Below are positions 22,778-30,320 of a stretch of 31,702 nt of DNA, one piece after another. The DNA comes from a virus. Position 1 is the stretch's first letter. Each line of letters starts with the position of its first letter. The notes under the pieces were generated by a model. It had not been told where the DNA came from. It was given only the letters and a program-made list of their open reading frames with translations, and did not search any database. A program made the position numbers and the translations under genes. Location: positions 1 through 31,702 of the IMG/VR virus record IMGVR_UViG_3300023174_000456; one strand, given 5' to 3'.

Positions 22778-23672
22778 TGTCAAAAAAATAAACCTTTTAT
22801 CAATTGATGTATTTAAAACCAAAATCCACGACATCAATAACCAGCGACTGTTGCAAGAGATTTTTAATTCAACTAATGATATTGATGATTCATTTATCAA
22901 AAATAAATATCACACCTATTACGAAGACAAAAGATATCCGTTTGGTTCTGTTGAGTCGGAAAAACTAATCAACAAATTAACAGAAGAAGTTTCTGGTGCT
23001 TTAAACAAAGAAATGGTGCTTAGTAGTATTTGGACACTGACGCTTGGTTACGGGCAGTCCGTGTCCGCTCACTCTCATAAGTCGAACATCCAACTTCGCC
23101 CAGAAGAGTACTTTTCAATTGCTTATTACCCAAGCGCCCCCAAAGGGAGCGCAGACTTGATATTTATGGTTAATGCAGGAAACACTATTGAGAAGTCTGT
23201 TGAACTAACACCGGAAACTGGTGACCTGATTATTTTTAACTCTTATTTAATGCATATGACGAATAGGCATGACAACAAGGAAGAGCCTCGAGTTGTTATA
23301 AGCGCCAATTTTTCTCCTAAATACCCTGATTTAACTCCAACTCAAGATTGGAGCGCGTACGCAAGAAACCCAGAAGATAGTGAAATCATCTACGATAAAC
23401 GTTACTCGTTGACAATACGAACTCCTTTTGGCAAAGAAGATGCAACACTCGGTATAAAAGGTGATATTGCAGAGATATTCAATCCAACAGGAAAGTATTT
23501 TATAGAAAAATTTACTGAAACAAAAGATTCATTTAAAGCTGAGTTTTCTGTTGATGTACCCATGGTTACAACTGTGGGCATTCAATTGTCGTTTATTGAA
23601 AACAGAGCTATTGAAGGTTCAATTTTTATTGGTGAATTTGCCGAATACTTGGTGACTGGGGTGGTGCTGTGA
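22770..23672 (+). CDS. 2OG-Fe(II) oxygenase of the 2OG-FeII_Oxy_5 type with an added C-terminal domain
   Basis: A 300-aa protein. Residues ~85-182 fit the 2OG-FeII_Oxy_5 (PF13759) pattern: YGQSVSAHSHKSNIQLRPEE (H101-S-H103, as in the family's H-x-H), FSIAYYPSAPKGSADLIF, TGDLIIFNSYLMHMTNRHDN (H162) and EEPRVVISANFSPKYP (R174). The remaining ~115 residues form a separate beta-rich domain (IIYDKRYSLTIRTPFGKEDA ... FKAEFSVDVPMVTTVGIQLS ... SIFIGEFAEYLVTGVVL). This may bind the substrate. It is not a member of the P4H-like set that makes up the rest of the cluster. The family assignment is by pattern, not search. Confidence 0.65.
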   Translation: MSDVKKINLLSIDVFKTKIHDINNQRLLQEIFNSTNDIDDSFIKNKYHTYYEDKRYPFGSVESEKLINKLTEEVSGALNKEMVLSSIWTLTLGYGQSVSAHSHKSNIQLRPEEYFSIAYYPSAPKGSADLIFMVNAGNTIEKSVELTPETGDLIIFNSYLMHMTNRHDNKEEPRVVISANFSPKYPDLTPTQDWSAYARNPEDSEIIYDKRYSLTIRTPFGKEDATLGIKGDIAEIFNPTGKYFIEKFTETKDSFKAEFSVDVPMVTTVGIQLSFIENRAIEGSIFIGEFAEYLVTGVVL

Positions 23673-24280
23673 GCGAGTCTATTTACAACATTCCAATAAA
23701 TTCAATTGACGGAGATAAAGATATTCTCTCAGGGCTTGATGGAATGGTTACACTGTTTTTTCCTTTTGCGTCAAAGGCCGGGTACGAGCCAAAATGCAGC
23801 CGTGTTTGGTCTTATGCTAGAACCTCCAGAAAGCTATGGGAGATGCAGAAACTACACGAAATGTTTGAAAACTTTTCTGTTGTTGGTGTTCCATCAAATC
23901 AGTTCTGGAACATGGAGCCTCTTGAAAATGAACAGATATCAAAATTCATAAAAGAAACATACCCATTTGTCAAGTTCCCAATTACTGAAAAAGTCGTAAT
24001 AAACGGAGATGACGAGCATGCAATCTGTTCGCACATGAAGGGCTACACTAAACGACTTGTTGATGACACGAAAGCCGGCAACAGTTTTGCTGCCTCACAA
24101 GGCCAAAATCTCGCTGGAGGAGCTGTTCACAAAATACCTGCATATTACGAAAAATTTGTAGTCAGCAAAGAAGGACGGCAGGTGTTTAGGTTTGGGTTTG
24201 CTACCAAACCGTTGGCAGACAGGGCTGAAACCACGGACATGGATATGACGGTCATTCAGGCAGTACAATCATTACTATGA
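23669..24280 (+). CDS. GPx-like protein lacking the peroxidatic cysteine
   Basis: A 203-aa protein with a GTG start overlapping the previous stop. SIYNIPINSIDGDKDILSGL, DGMVTLFFPFASKAGYEPK and FSVVGVPSNQFWNMEPLENE follow the GPx fold (family: 'VN.ASKCGYT', 'G.P.NQFg.QEP'). The peroxidatic Cys is Ala37 and the closing WNF is replaced by AYYEKFVV (158-165), so two or three of the four tetrad residues are lost; Gln78 is retained. Peroxidase activity is unlikely. A nearby Cys43 might play another role. It may be a substrate- or partner-binding form of the two GPx-like proteins upstream. It is ATGA-coupled to the next oxygenase. Confidence 0.75.
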   Translation: MSESIYNIPINSIDGDKDILSGLDGMVTLFFPFASKAGYEPKCSRVWSYARTSRKLWEMQKLHEMFENFSVVGVPSNQFWNMEPLENEQISKFIKETYPFVKFPITEKVVINGDDEHAICSHMKGYTKRLVDDTKAGNSFAASQGQNLAGGAVHKIPAYYEKFVVSKEGRQVFRFGFATKPLADRAETTDMDMTVIQAVQSLL

Positions 24281-25137
24281 GTAACTTCAACTTCAAGCCA
24301 GAGCACCTAGGTGGTGGAACGGTAATCTTCAGGAATGCAATCAATGTTCCACAAAAGGAGACATTCGATTATCTGGAAGAGATGAGAGAAGAAGCATTTA
24401 ATAACTCCTACACAATCGTCAATGATGAAAACGGCAATCCACTACATGCGGTAAATAGGGGTGGGTTTATCTACGACCTTGAGGACATGGACAGGGCTCC
24501 AATCCGAATAGGGAATTTAGACATTCCATTTTTTCAAGAATGCGAAAAAGCAATATACGAAGCACTTCTGCATTATGTAGAAATGTTCCCGGCTGTTCTA
24601 CAGTGCCTTTGGTGGAAGAGCCCTGGCCATGTTTTGCGTTACGCAAAGGGCGGCGGGCTTGGATTTCACGCTGACAACGATGTGAACTACCGCTACGGGA
24701 GAGAGCCAAAAGAACAGCATGCAACTCGCAATGTCCTATCTGCCCTTGTCTACTTCAACGACTGCACCGATGACCAATCGGTTGAGTATTCCTTTTCTGG
24801 TGGGCATATGACAATCCCATATTTTGACATAGATATTGCGCCGTCAACTGGTGCAATTGTCCTGATGCCCGCTAACTATATAGGCGCTCATCAAATCCAT
24901 GAAGTAACTAGGGGTGTTAGGTATTCATACTTGACCTGGTTTGCTCAGGGCTCCGAAGACCCAGAGCGTGGGTGCTCTCCAGCTCATCCAGAAGAAACAA
25001 TGTTTCAAAACAATGGACAATGGTGGCTTCCATCAATTCTCAAGGATTACGAAAACTATATAATCAAAAAGTATGGCTCTTTATTAAATGCTCCACAAGA
25101 AAAAGTGGATTATCTAAGCAGAGCCAACGACCACTAA
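24277..25137 (+). CDS. 2OG-Fe(II) oxygenase, LGGG/WWK-type P4H-like (6)
   Basis: A 286-aa protein, member of a subfamily of four here that share an N-terminal HLGGGTVIFRNAI motif and a WWKSPGHVLRYAKGG segment (112-126) just before the metal site. Ligands: H131-A-D133 (GLGFHADNDVNYR), H205 (ANYIGAHQIHEVTRGVRYSY) and R215. LVYFNDC ... FSGGHMTIPYFDIDIAPSTG is a variant of the hallmark with a short insertion. The C-terminal ~60 residues (NNGQWWLPSILKDYENYIIK) are shared in part with the paralogues (MPSLRSDFADYL). Its stop overlaps the stop of a convergent minus-strand gene by 3-4 bases. Confidence 0.85.
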   Translation: MSNFNFKPEHLGGGTVIFRNAINVPQKETFDYLEEMREEAFNNSYTIVNDENGNPLHAVNRGGFIYDLEDMDRAPIRIGNLDIPFFQECEKAIYEALLHYVEMFPAVLQCLWWKSPGHVLRYAKGGGLGFHADNDVNYRYGREPKEQHATRNVLSALVYFNDCTDDQSVEYSFSGGHMTIPYFDIDIAPSTGAIVLMPANYIGAHQIHEVTRGVRYSYLTWFAQGSEDPERGCSPAHPEETMFQNNGQWWLPSILKDYENYIIKKYGSLLNAPQEKVDYLSRANDH

Positions 25138-25457
25138 ATCTTTTTTGTAAACATCTTTTCGGTTACAAATAGATGTTTTGCGAGAGTGCTTGACGAATGA
25201 ATTATCCCAAGCGGATTTGGGACATTAAACTCGTTGAGAAGGTCTGCCATCTTTCCGTTTGTAATGTCTTCCCAAAAGGCCATCATCGCTTCTGCTCCAT
25301 TGCGGCCAGATATGTAGTATTTTTCTTCAATTTGCCCCGGGAGAACATTATCCGCCCAATGGTTGTAGCCATCTTTTTCCACCATGTTCGGTAGCTTGGC
25401 AAACTCTTGGACCATTACCTCTGTCCATCTATCAAATGCTTTATTCTTTTCGTTCAT
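25134..25457 (-). CDS. Small unknown protein (107 aa)
   Basis: The minus-strand frame is open to 25616, but the upstream part overlaps the divergent oxygenase gene, so I place the start at the ATG at 25457 (NEKNKAFDRWTEVMVQEFAK). The protein is mixed-charge and helical (NHWADNVLPGQIEEKYYISG, RNGAEAMMAFWEDITNGKMA, KHLFVTEKMFTKKI) with no domain that I recognise. It is a single gene on the opposite strand between two oxygenases, convergent with one and separated by only 18 bases from the start of the other, so the two starts share a tiny divergent gap. Confidence 0.6.
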   Translation of the reverse strand: MNEKNKAFDRWTEVMVQEFAKLPNMVEKDGYNHWADNVLPGQIEEKYYISGRNGAEAMMAFWEDITNGKMADLLNEFNVPNPLGIIHSSSTLAKHLFVTEKMFTKKI

Positions 25458-25475
25458 TGGGCTATCATACACGGT

Positions 25476-26348
25476 ATGAACCAAAAACCAAAGTTCAACG
25501 ATGTAGAGCCAAAACACCTTGGAGGTGGAGTAGTTGTTTTTAGTAAAGCTATTTCGTTTGATAACGAATGGGCGTGCTCGTTTGCTGAAAAACAAGTCTC
25601 TGAAGAGCGCTCCCAAATGTACGAAGAGGCAATAGACCCTGAGACAGGAGGTCCTGCATTTAAGAATAAAAGCGGGTACTACTTTGATGCCGCTGGAGTG
25701 AATCTAATGCCTCGTCGTGGTTCACAAATACACCAGAATCCAGATGAGGATATAAGTGATTTTCTGGAGTTTGTTGAGAAATCAAAAGATGCATATCTAC
25801 TTAAATACTTCTATCTTTTTCCTCTGGCATACAAGAATGTTTGGTGGAAAGTAAAAGGTCACTTAGTTTCTTACTCTGTGGAAAATGGTGGTAGGTTTCT
25901 TGGGCCGCACTCCGACACGAGTGCCGACTATGCATATGGATTCCCCCATCCACACGACCAGCTGGCCACCAGGAACACAGTCTCATGCATTGTGTACTTG
26001 AACGATAATTTTGACGGTGGTCACCATTACTTCAATTATCTCGACATTGACTACAAACCTTCTGCCGGAGACATCTTGATGTTCCCATCAAATTATATGG
26101 CAGCGCATGAGGTCAAGGAGACAACTTGTGGAAGTCGGTACACATATCTTGGTTGGTACTCACATGGAACTCCAAATAAAGAAGTCAATGAACACATCGT
26201 TGACCCAATTGAATCTCCAGAACTAGCAAAAACAGCAACGAATGTTTATATGCCATCGCTTCGCTCCGATTTTGCTGACTACCTGAATAAAGTTGACCCA
26301 GGTAAGACATCATTTGGACATAGTCTTGTTGAAAGTATGCACTCATGA
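25476..26348 (+). CDS. 2OG-Fe(II) oxygenase, LGGG/WWK-type P4H-like (7)
   Basis: I start at the ATG at 25476 (290 aa). The frame is open further upstream, but the paralogues all begin just before the HLGGG motif, here EPKHLGGGVVVFSKAI. WWKVKGHLVSYSVENGG (123-139) precedes H145-S-D147 (FLGPHSDTSADYAY). IVYLNDNFDGGHHYFNYLDI (172-191) is the hallmark. AAHEVKETTCGSRYTYLGWY gives H211 and R221. All catalytic residues are in place. ATGA-coupled to the next oxygenase. Confidence 0.85.
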   Translation: MNQKPKFNDVEPKHLGGGVVVFSKAISFDNEWACSFAEKQVSEERSQMYEEAIDPETGGPAFKNKSGYYFDAAGVNLMPRRGSQIHQNPDEDISDFLEFVEKSKDAYLLKYFYLFPLAYKNVWWKVKGHLVSYSVENGGRFLGPHSDTSADYAYGFPHPHDQLATRNTVSCIVYLNDNFDGGHHYFNYLDIDYKPSAGDILMFPSNYMAAHEVKETTCGSRYTYLGWYSHGTPNKEVNEHIVDPIESPELAKTATNVYMPSLRSDFADYLNKVDPGKTSFGHSLVESMHS

Positions 26349-27079
26349 TTGTCAAGCATCTTGGCAATGGGATAATGCTTTTTGAAGATGCATTAGACAC
26401 ATCCCTCTTTGAGTCATATCTTGAAAGAATTTTTGCAGAAAATTCAAGCGCTACAAACGGAGTCAATATTGACTCATCTCAAAATGACGGTGGGTACACC
26501 GTACAGGAATCTCATATTTCAGAATTACCAATTAGGTTTCACGGACTCTCCGGTGGTTCTGAATTCACAGCAGACGTTACAAAATCAATTGATGATGCGT
26601 TGTACAAGTGCTTAGTTGAGTACTGTCGAGTTTTCCCTTTAGCAATTGACTGTATAAAGTGGAGAACTAGTGGCCAGATTGCATCTTACTCGGTAGGGCA
26701 GAACATTGGTCCACATAGCGACTGCGCGCTTCCGTATGATGCCGATGGCAATGTTTTAAACTCATTCCCTCTTCACAACACTCTTACTGGCTCAATGGTT
26801 TTAAGTGAAAATCACGAGGGTGGAGCAATAAGATTTAGACCTTGGGGGATAACTTCAAATCCAAAAATTGGCTCAGTTTTGATTTACCCATCATCTTTCA
26901 TGGGTTGTCATGAAGTGGAGCAGGTAACTTCTGGTGTTAGAAATGTTTATCTGCAGTGGTTCTGTCAAGGAAAACCAGAGATGCAAATTTTAGAAAATAA
27001 CAAATTGGACAATCTTGCAACCGACGCAAAAAACTGCGGACAAGGCTATGTCCATGTTGGAATTATTCAACAGAATTAA
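26345..27079 (+). CDS. 2OG-Fe(II) oxygenase, LGGG/WWK-type P4H-like (8)
   Basis: A 244-aa member of the same subfamily, shorter and more divergent. HLGNGIMLFEDAL replaces the LGGG motif, IKWRTSGQIASYSVGQN replaces WWK..GH, and SMVLSENHEGGAIRFRPWGI (150-169) replaces the NDDYEGGEL hallmark. Ligands remain: H124-S-D126 (IGPHSDCALPYD), H189 (MGCHEVEQVTSGVRNVYLQW) and R199. It is probably active, but its altered hallmark suggests altered substrate recognition. It converges with the next gene, the two stops overlapping by a few bases. Confidence 0.8.
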   Translation: MIVKHLGNGIMLFEDALDTSLFESYLERIFAENSSATNGVNIDSSQNDGGYTVQESHISELPIRFHGLSGGSEFTADVTKSIDDALYKCLVEYCRVFPLAIDCIKWRTSGQIASYSVGQNIGPHSDCALPYDADGNVLNSFPLHNTLTGSMVLSENHEGGAIRFRPWGITSNPKIGSVLIYPSSFMGCHEVEQVTSGVRNVYLQWFCQGKPEMQILENNKLDNLATDAKNCGQGYVHVGIIQQN

Positions 27080-28146
27080 TACAAACTGTTGTGCTCTTTG
27101 CCGCGTTGCTCGTTATCGTATACGACCTGAGAATGTGAGTAGGCTTTCTTTAAACCGTTTTCACCCTCAAGCGTTCTGTTTTGATAAACCGGATTTGCCT
27201 TAAACATTCCGTTTGCGTCTTTTGCTGAATCACCATTTCCCATAAATTCGGTTTGTTTGCAGTAATGCTTGTAGTCGTCATAGAGTGCATCTATGAAGTG
27301 TGGCCTACACCATCCATCGTTGTCTTCGGGTTCGGAAATGTTGATTCCCACCTCGTCATGGCTGCTTCCTTGACTAAAGAATTCTAGGTACCCGTATCGG
27401 ACACCTTTCCTTACTGGCTCAACACCGTGAGTGGCCATAAAGTTTGCTGGGAAAATAACCACATCACCAGTCTTTGGAACATTCTTTATTCCTAGGTATG
27501 GGAATACAAGCTCTCCCCCGGTGTAGTTTTCTCCATCTAGCTCTGATTCGTCCTCTACGCAGTCATTGAGATAAAGCATTACTGCTAGCACTTGGCGCAT
27601 TTGTATTTGTCCGCGCGGCACAAAGCGCTCGCCATTTGTTGCTCTATAGTTTGAGTCGTTGTCGTTGTGTATTCCAAGAAAAGCACCTTCGTCGTACCTC
27701 ATGGCGTGACCCTTTGTGCGCCACCAGATTGTTCCTAAAACCATCGGAAATTCATCAACATACCTAAGAAGACACTTATAAATCATGTCTTCCCAGTACC
27801 TAAAGACCTCAATCATCTCTGGTTCAGTTTTAGAGTTGACAACTTCAAGAAGCCTAACTGGGACCATCTGGACTTGTTCTGGCGAGAACTTATTGCCGTC
27901 TTCGTTGATGGCGTAAAGGTTTCCCTCTTCATCATGGTCCCATGTCCATCTTTGTTCATGAGCTGACTTTGAGTGCTTGTCAATATATGGGAGAAGTGTG
28001 CTCCTATCAATTTTTACAACACCTGGAAACCTAAGCACTCCTCCACCAAGGTTTTCGTATTGCATGTTGAATATCTCGAAGATAGCGTCATCGTTACGGA
28101 CATCTGGGGTTGTCCCATAAAACCTGTTGTCATTAACCTTTTCCAT
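27076..28146 (-). CDS. 2OG-Fe(II) oxygenase, LGGG/WWK-type P4H-like (9), longest
   Basis: The ATG at 28146 has GGGAG five bases before it, so I prefer it to an upstream in-frame TTG (28161). The product is 356 aa. Residues 30-45 (YENLGGGVLRFPGVV) and 141-154 (WWRTKGHAMRYDEG) place it in the LGGG/WWK subfamily. Ligands are H160-N-D162 (FLGIHNDNDSNYRA) and H240 (ANFMATHGVEPVRKGVRYGY) with R250. LYLNDCVEDESELDGENYTG followed by GELVFPYLGIKN is the hallmark with a 14-residue insertion, also present in shorter form in the 286-aa paralogue. It has an extra N-terminal ~28 residues and a ~90-residue C-terminal extension. The start is 3 bases after the stop of the next oxygenase upstream. Confidence 0.85.
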   Translation of the reverse strand: MEKVNDNRFYGTTPDVRNDDAIFEIFNMQYENLGGGVLRFPGVVKIDRSTLLPYIDKHSKSAHEQRWTWDHDEEGNLYAINEDGNKFSPEQVQMVPVRLLEVVNSKTEPEMIEVFRYWEDMIYKCLLRYVDEFPMVLGTIWWRTKGHAMRYDEGAFLGIHNDNDSNYRATNGERFVPRGQIQMRQVLAVMLYLNDCVEDESELDGENYTGGELVFPYLGIKNVPKTGDVVIFPANFMATHGVEPVRKGVRYGYLEFFSQGSSHDEVGINISEPEDNDGWCRPHFIDALYDDYKHYCKQTEFMGNGDSAKDANGMFKANPVYQNRTLEGENGLKKAYSHSQVVYDNEQRGKEHNSLY

Positions 28147-28148
28147 AC

Positions 28149-28736
28149 CTACTCCCGCCAAAATTGAATTAAACTAAACCTAGAACCAGCCGTAACTTCT
28201 GTGACTCCATGGTAGTTTAAATCAGCGTTAAATATCAGTGCTTGCCCAGCTTTGAGTTGTATGTCAATATCAATGTTTGGCTGCTCTCTTGTCCCCGTAA
28301 GATAAAACTGTGTGTGTCCGCCCTCGTAGTCGTCATTCAGGCAGATAACAGATGAGTGAGTTATTCTGCCCATCCCGTAATCTCCATCCCCTCCATCGGT
28401 ATGGATATCATGGGATTGGCCTTTGACTTGACTCTTAATAGTGCAACTTTGGTTTGGGAATATTGGAGCCTGCAGACTAACCCCTGTTTTTAAGAAATAT
28501 TCTTTTGTTAATCTTTCGTACATTAGCCGAAAAATTGTTACAAGTCGGATGCCGCCAACGTAAGACAAATCGTTTATTGCGTAGGTTGTGAATTGATTCT
28601 TATTTGATGAAGAGTCAGGACTCTTTGATTCAAGTAATTTGACCGCGTTGGTTATACTAGTTGAAAGTTTTTTTCCAATCAACTGCCCAAAATAAATATC
28701 GTTACCTAGGTTTTCAAGATGATTCAAGTCTGTCAA
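28149..28736 (-). CDS. 2OG-Fe(II) oxygenase, P4H-like (10), non-ATG start
   Basis: A 195-aa protein. SHDIHTDGGDGDYGMGR gives H112-T-D114, VICLNDDYEGGHTQFYL (130-146) is the hallmark, and YHGVTEVTAGSRFSLIQFW gives H176 and R186. The only suitable start is TTG at 28736, with CGAGAAAA just upstream. The first internal ATG (residue 73) would remove the N-terminal third. The start is therefore less certain than the rest. It resembles cyanophage and aquatic-phage short P4H forms. The gene lies between two other minus-strand oxygenase genes. Confidence 0.8.
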   Translation of the reverse strand: MTDLNHLENLGNDIYFGQLIGKKLSTSITNAVKLLESKSPDSSSNKNQFTTYAINDLSYVGGIRLVTIFRLMYERLTKEYFLKTGVSLQAPIFPNQSCTIKSQVKGQSHDIHTDGGDGDYGMGRITHSSVICLNDDYEGGHTQFYLTGTREQPNIDIDIQLKAGQALIFNADLNYHGVTEVTAGSRFSLIQFWRE

Positions 28737-28779
28737 TTTTCTCGATAATGTCGTCAGGTTGGGTTCGACCGATGTTGGG

Positions 28780-29535
28780 TTAACACCTTTTGTCTGCTGG
28801 AAGTTCTTCTTGCCCTACTGCTTCTAGGTATGACTTCATTTTTGATAGTTGTGCTTCGTACATGGAGTGTTCTTTTTTGGTAGACCAAGTTGACGAAATC
28901 GTATAACGAGTCTTTCCGTGAATTTTTGTCACACCATGCAAATGTGAATGGTTTGAGTTATGAGCAAAAATTGCACCAGTTTTTGGGGTGTGCTCCCTGT
29001 CGTAATACGGGTAGAAGGTGTGTCCTCCCTCATAATCGTCGTTTAAATACACCACGCAACCAGCAACCCTACTGAGTTCGGGTACTTCATCTACGTGAAC
29101 CATTTGAAAACTGTTTGGCGGCCACTTAACTACTCCTATTTGGTCGGCGTAGCATTCAACATTGAAAGACTTCGAAACAAATTCTTTCATTTTTTGATGT
29201 ACACTTAGCGCTAATTTTATAGTTTCTATGCTTTGGTGTTTATGTTTTGGGATATTGGTAAGCAGTCCAATATTTCTTTCGCTCCAAAAAGGGTAAGTAA
29301 TATTTACCGGCCAGTTGCTTTCAGTTTCAGCCAGCCACACCAAGTACTCGCACTCATCTGCGCTAAGAAGTTCTTCTTTATAAAAAATTTCTGCTGGTTC
29401 TAGTTTTTCAACTATTTTATATGGAAATCGTGTTTGGTCTAAATCTTTGAATTTTTTGGGCTTGTTGGTTTGTTCGTCTACAAATACGCGGTGTTGTATG
29501 TTCTCGGGTAGCGATGTATTAAGAAAATCAAACAT
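28780..29535 (-). CDS. 2OG-Fe(II) oxygenase, P4H-like (11)
   Basis: A 251-aa protein. PPNSFQMVHVDEVPELSRVA gives H147-V-D149. CVVYLNDDYEGGHTFYPYYD (160-179) is the hallmark, and NHSHLHGVTKIHGKTRYTIS gives H200 and R210. The N-terminal ~125 residues (KIVEKLEPAEIFYKEELLSA, DECEYLVWLAETESNWPVNI) follow the helix/strand order of P4H catalytic domains before the metal site. All ligands are intact. It is the last oxygenase and, reading leftwards, the first of the minus-strand set, with 15 bases between it and the small Cys-rich gene upstream. Confidence 0.85.
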   Translation of the reverse strand: MFDFLNTSLPENIQHRVFVDEQTNKPKKFKDLDQTRFPYKIVEKLEPAEIFYKEELLSADECEYLVWLAETESNWPVNITYPFWSERNIGLLTNIPKHKHQSIETIKLALSVHQKMKEFVSKSFNVECYADQIGVVKWPPNSFQMVHVDEVPELSRVAGCVVYLNDDYEGGHTFYPYYDREHTPKTGAIFAHNSNHSHLHGVTKIHGKTRYTISSTWSTKKEHSMYEAQLSKMKSYLEAVGQEELPADKRC

Positions 29536-29550
29536 ACAACTGTCTTGTGT

Positions 29551-29778
29551 TTACCACTTACCCAGTGGGCAGGCCGCTGCGGGAAGTTTTACTTTAAGTT
29601 TCATAAAGCAACCACATTCCTTGCATTGTTTTGTGAGTTTGAGAAGACTGGGGCACGCTTCGCAAATCTCGTAGCGTTTTGATGAGACCTCTTCGGGCAC
29701 ATGTTCTATGTTTGGATTTACTACATCCCAAGGTCTTGTCTCGCCAATTTTTTTCTTCCACTCTTGATATGCAGACAT
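29551..29778 (-). CDS. Small Cys-rich zinc-ribbon-like phage protein
   Basis: A 75-aa protein. The C-terminal half carries C39-x2-C42 (YEICEACPSL), C52-x2-C55-x-C57 (KQCKECGCFMK) and C70 (ACPLGKW), a four-Cys zinc-ribbon-like arrangement. I know very similar small proteins, with the same 'ICE.CP.L.K...QCK.CGCFM..K..L....CP..KW' ending, from cyanophages and other aquatic phages, without a known role. The N-terminal part (YQEWKKKIGETRPWDVVNPN) is less typical. It lies between the oxygenases and a GNAT gene. Confidence 0.75.
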   Translation of the reverse strand: MSAYQEWKKKIGETRPWDVVNPNIEHVPEEVSSKRYEICEACPSLLKLTKQCKECGCFMKLKVKLPAAACPLGKW

Positions 29779-29795
29779 TTTGCCCCTTGTAATTT

Positions 29796-30260
29796 TTATT
29801 CCGTAGAAAACTTTTTAACATATTTATTTGCAAAATTAGCGCTTGCTAGTGTCACGGTAGTGTCTGACCATGATGTCGTATAGTCAAAATCTACTCCTTC
29901 TTCATTTTCCAATTGTTCAAGAATGTAGTCGGCAACTTTTGTTCCTATTCCTTGTCGTTGGTGGTCCGGGTGAACATCAAAAATAAAGGGTTTATATATA
30001 TTCTGTTCTTCGTTAAAGTATATGGCTACTACGCAAAGAAGTTTCCCGTCTTCTCCTCGATATAGGAAAGTATCTACATTTATTTCATTATTGTGACCGA
30101 AAATATGAGGAAATCTTGCTGGATGTACTTCCTTAGAGAAACCCGGGGTGCCAAATTCCCCAAATTTTCCTTCAAAGAAAGACCATGTAGTGAAAAAACT
30201 TTCTTCTGTTCTTTCTAAAGTTGGCAGTAAATCTTGCCATGATTCATCTTTTTTAACCAT
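29796..30260 (-). CDS. GNAT-family N-acetyltransferase
   Basis: A 154-aa protein with a clear motif A, FIFDVHPDHQRQGIGTKVAD (residues ~92-111), in which Q-x-x-G-x-G/T binds acetyl-CoA. It is preceded by strand LLCVVAIYFNEEQN and followed by helix YILEQLENEEG and a last strand/helix (TLASANFANKYVKKFSTE). GNATs transfer an acyl group to an amine or other acceptor. The acceptor is unknown. The context, between a fibre module and oxygenases, is compatible with modification of a virion protein or glycan, or with a host-directed role. Upstream, 60 bases (30261-30320) separate it from the FN3 gene, with no clear promoter or terminator. Confidence 0.85.
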   Translation of the reverse strand: MVKKDESWQDLLPTLERTEESFFTTWSFFEGKFGEFGTPGFSKEVHPARFPHIFGHNNEINVDTFLYRGEDGKLLCVVAIYFNEEQNIYKPFIFDVHPDHQRQGIGTKVADYILEQLENEEGVDFDYTTSWSDTTVTLASANFANKYVKKFSTE

Positions 30261-30320
30261 AATTCAACCATCTACTCCAATCTTTATCTTTATGTCCTAC
30301 ATTTTTACTTACTGACCATC

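Noticed and set aside
25458-25616. Upstream extension of the minus-strand 107-aa gene
   Set aside because: It would overlap most of the start of the divergent oxygenase, and its peptide (Phe/Arg/Leu-rich) looks like a shadow.
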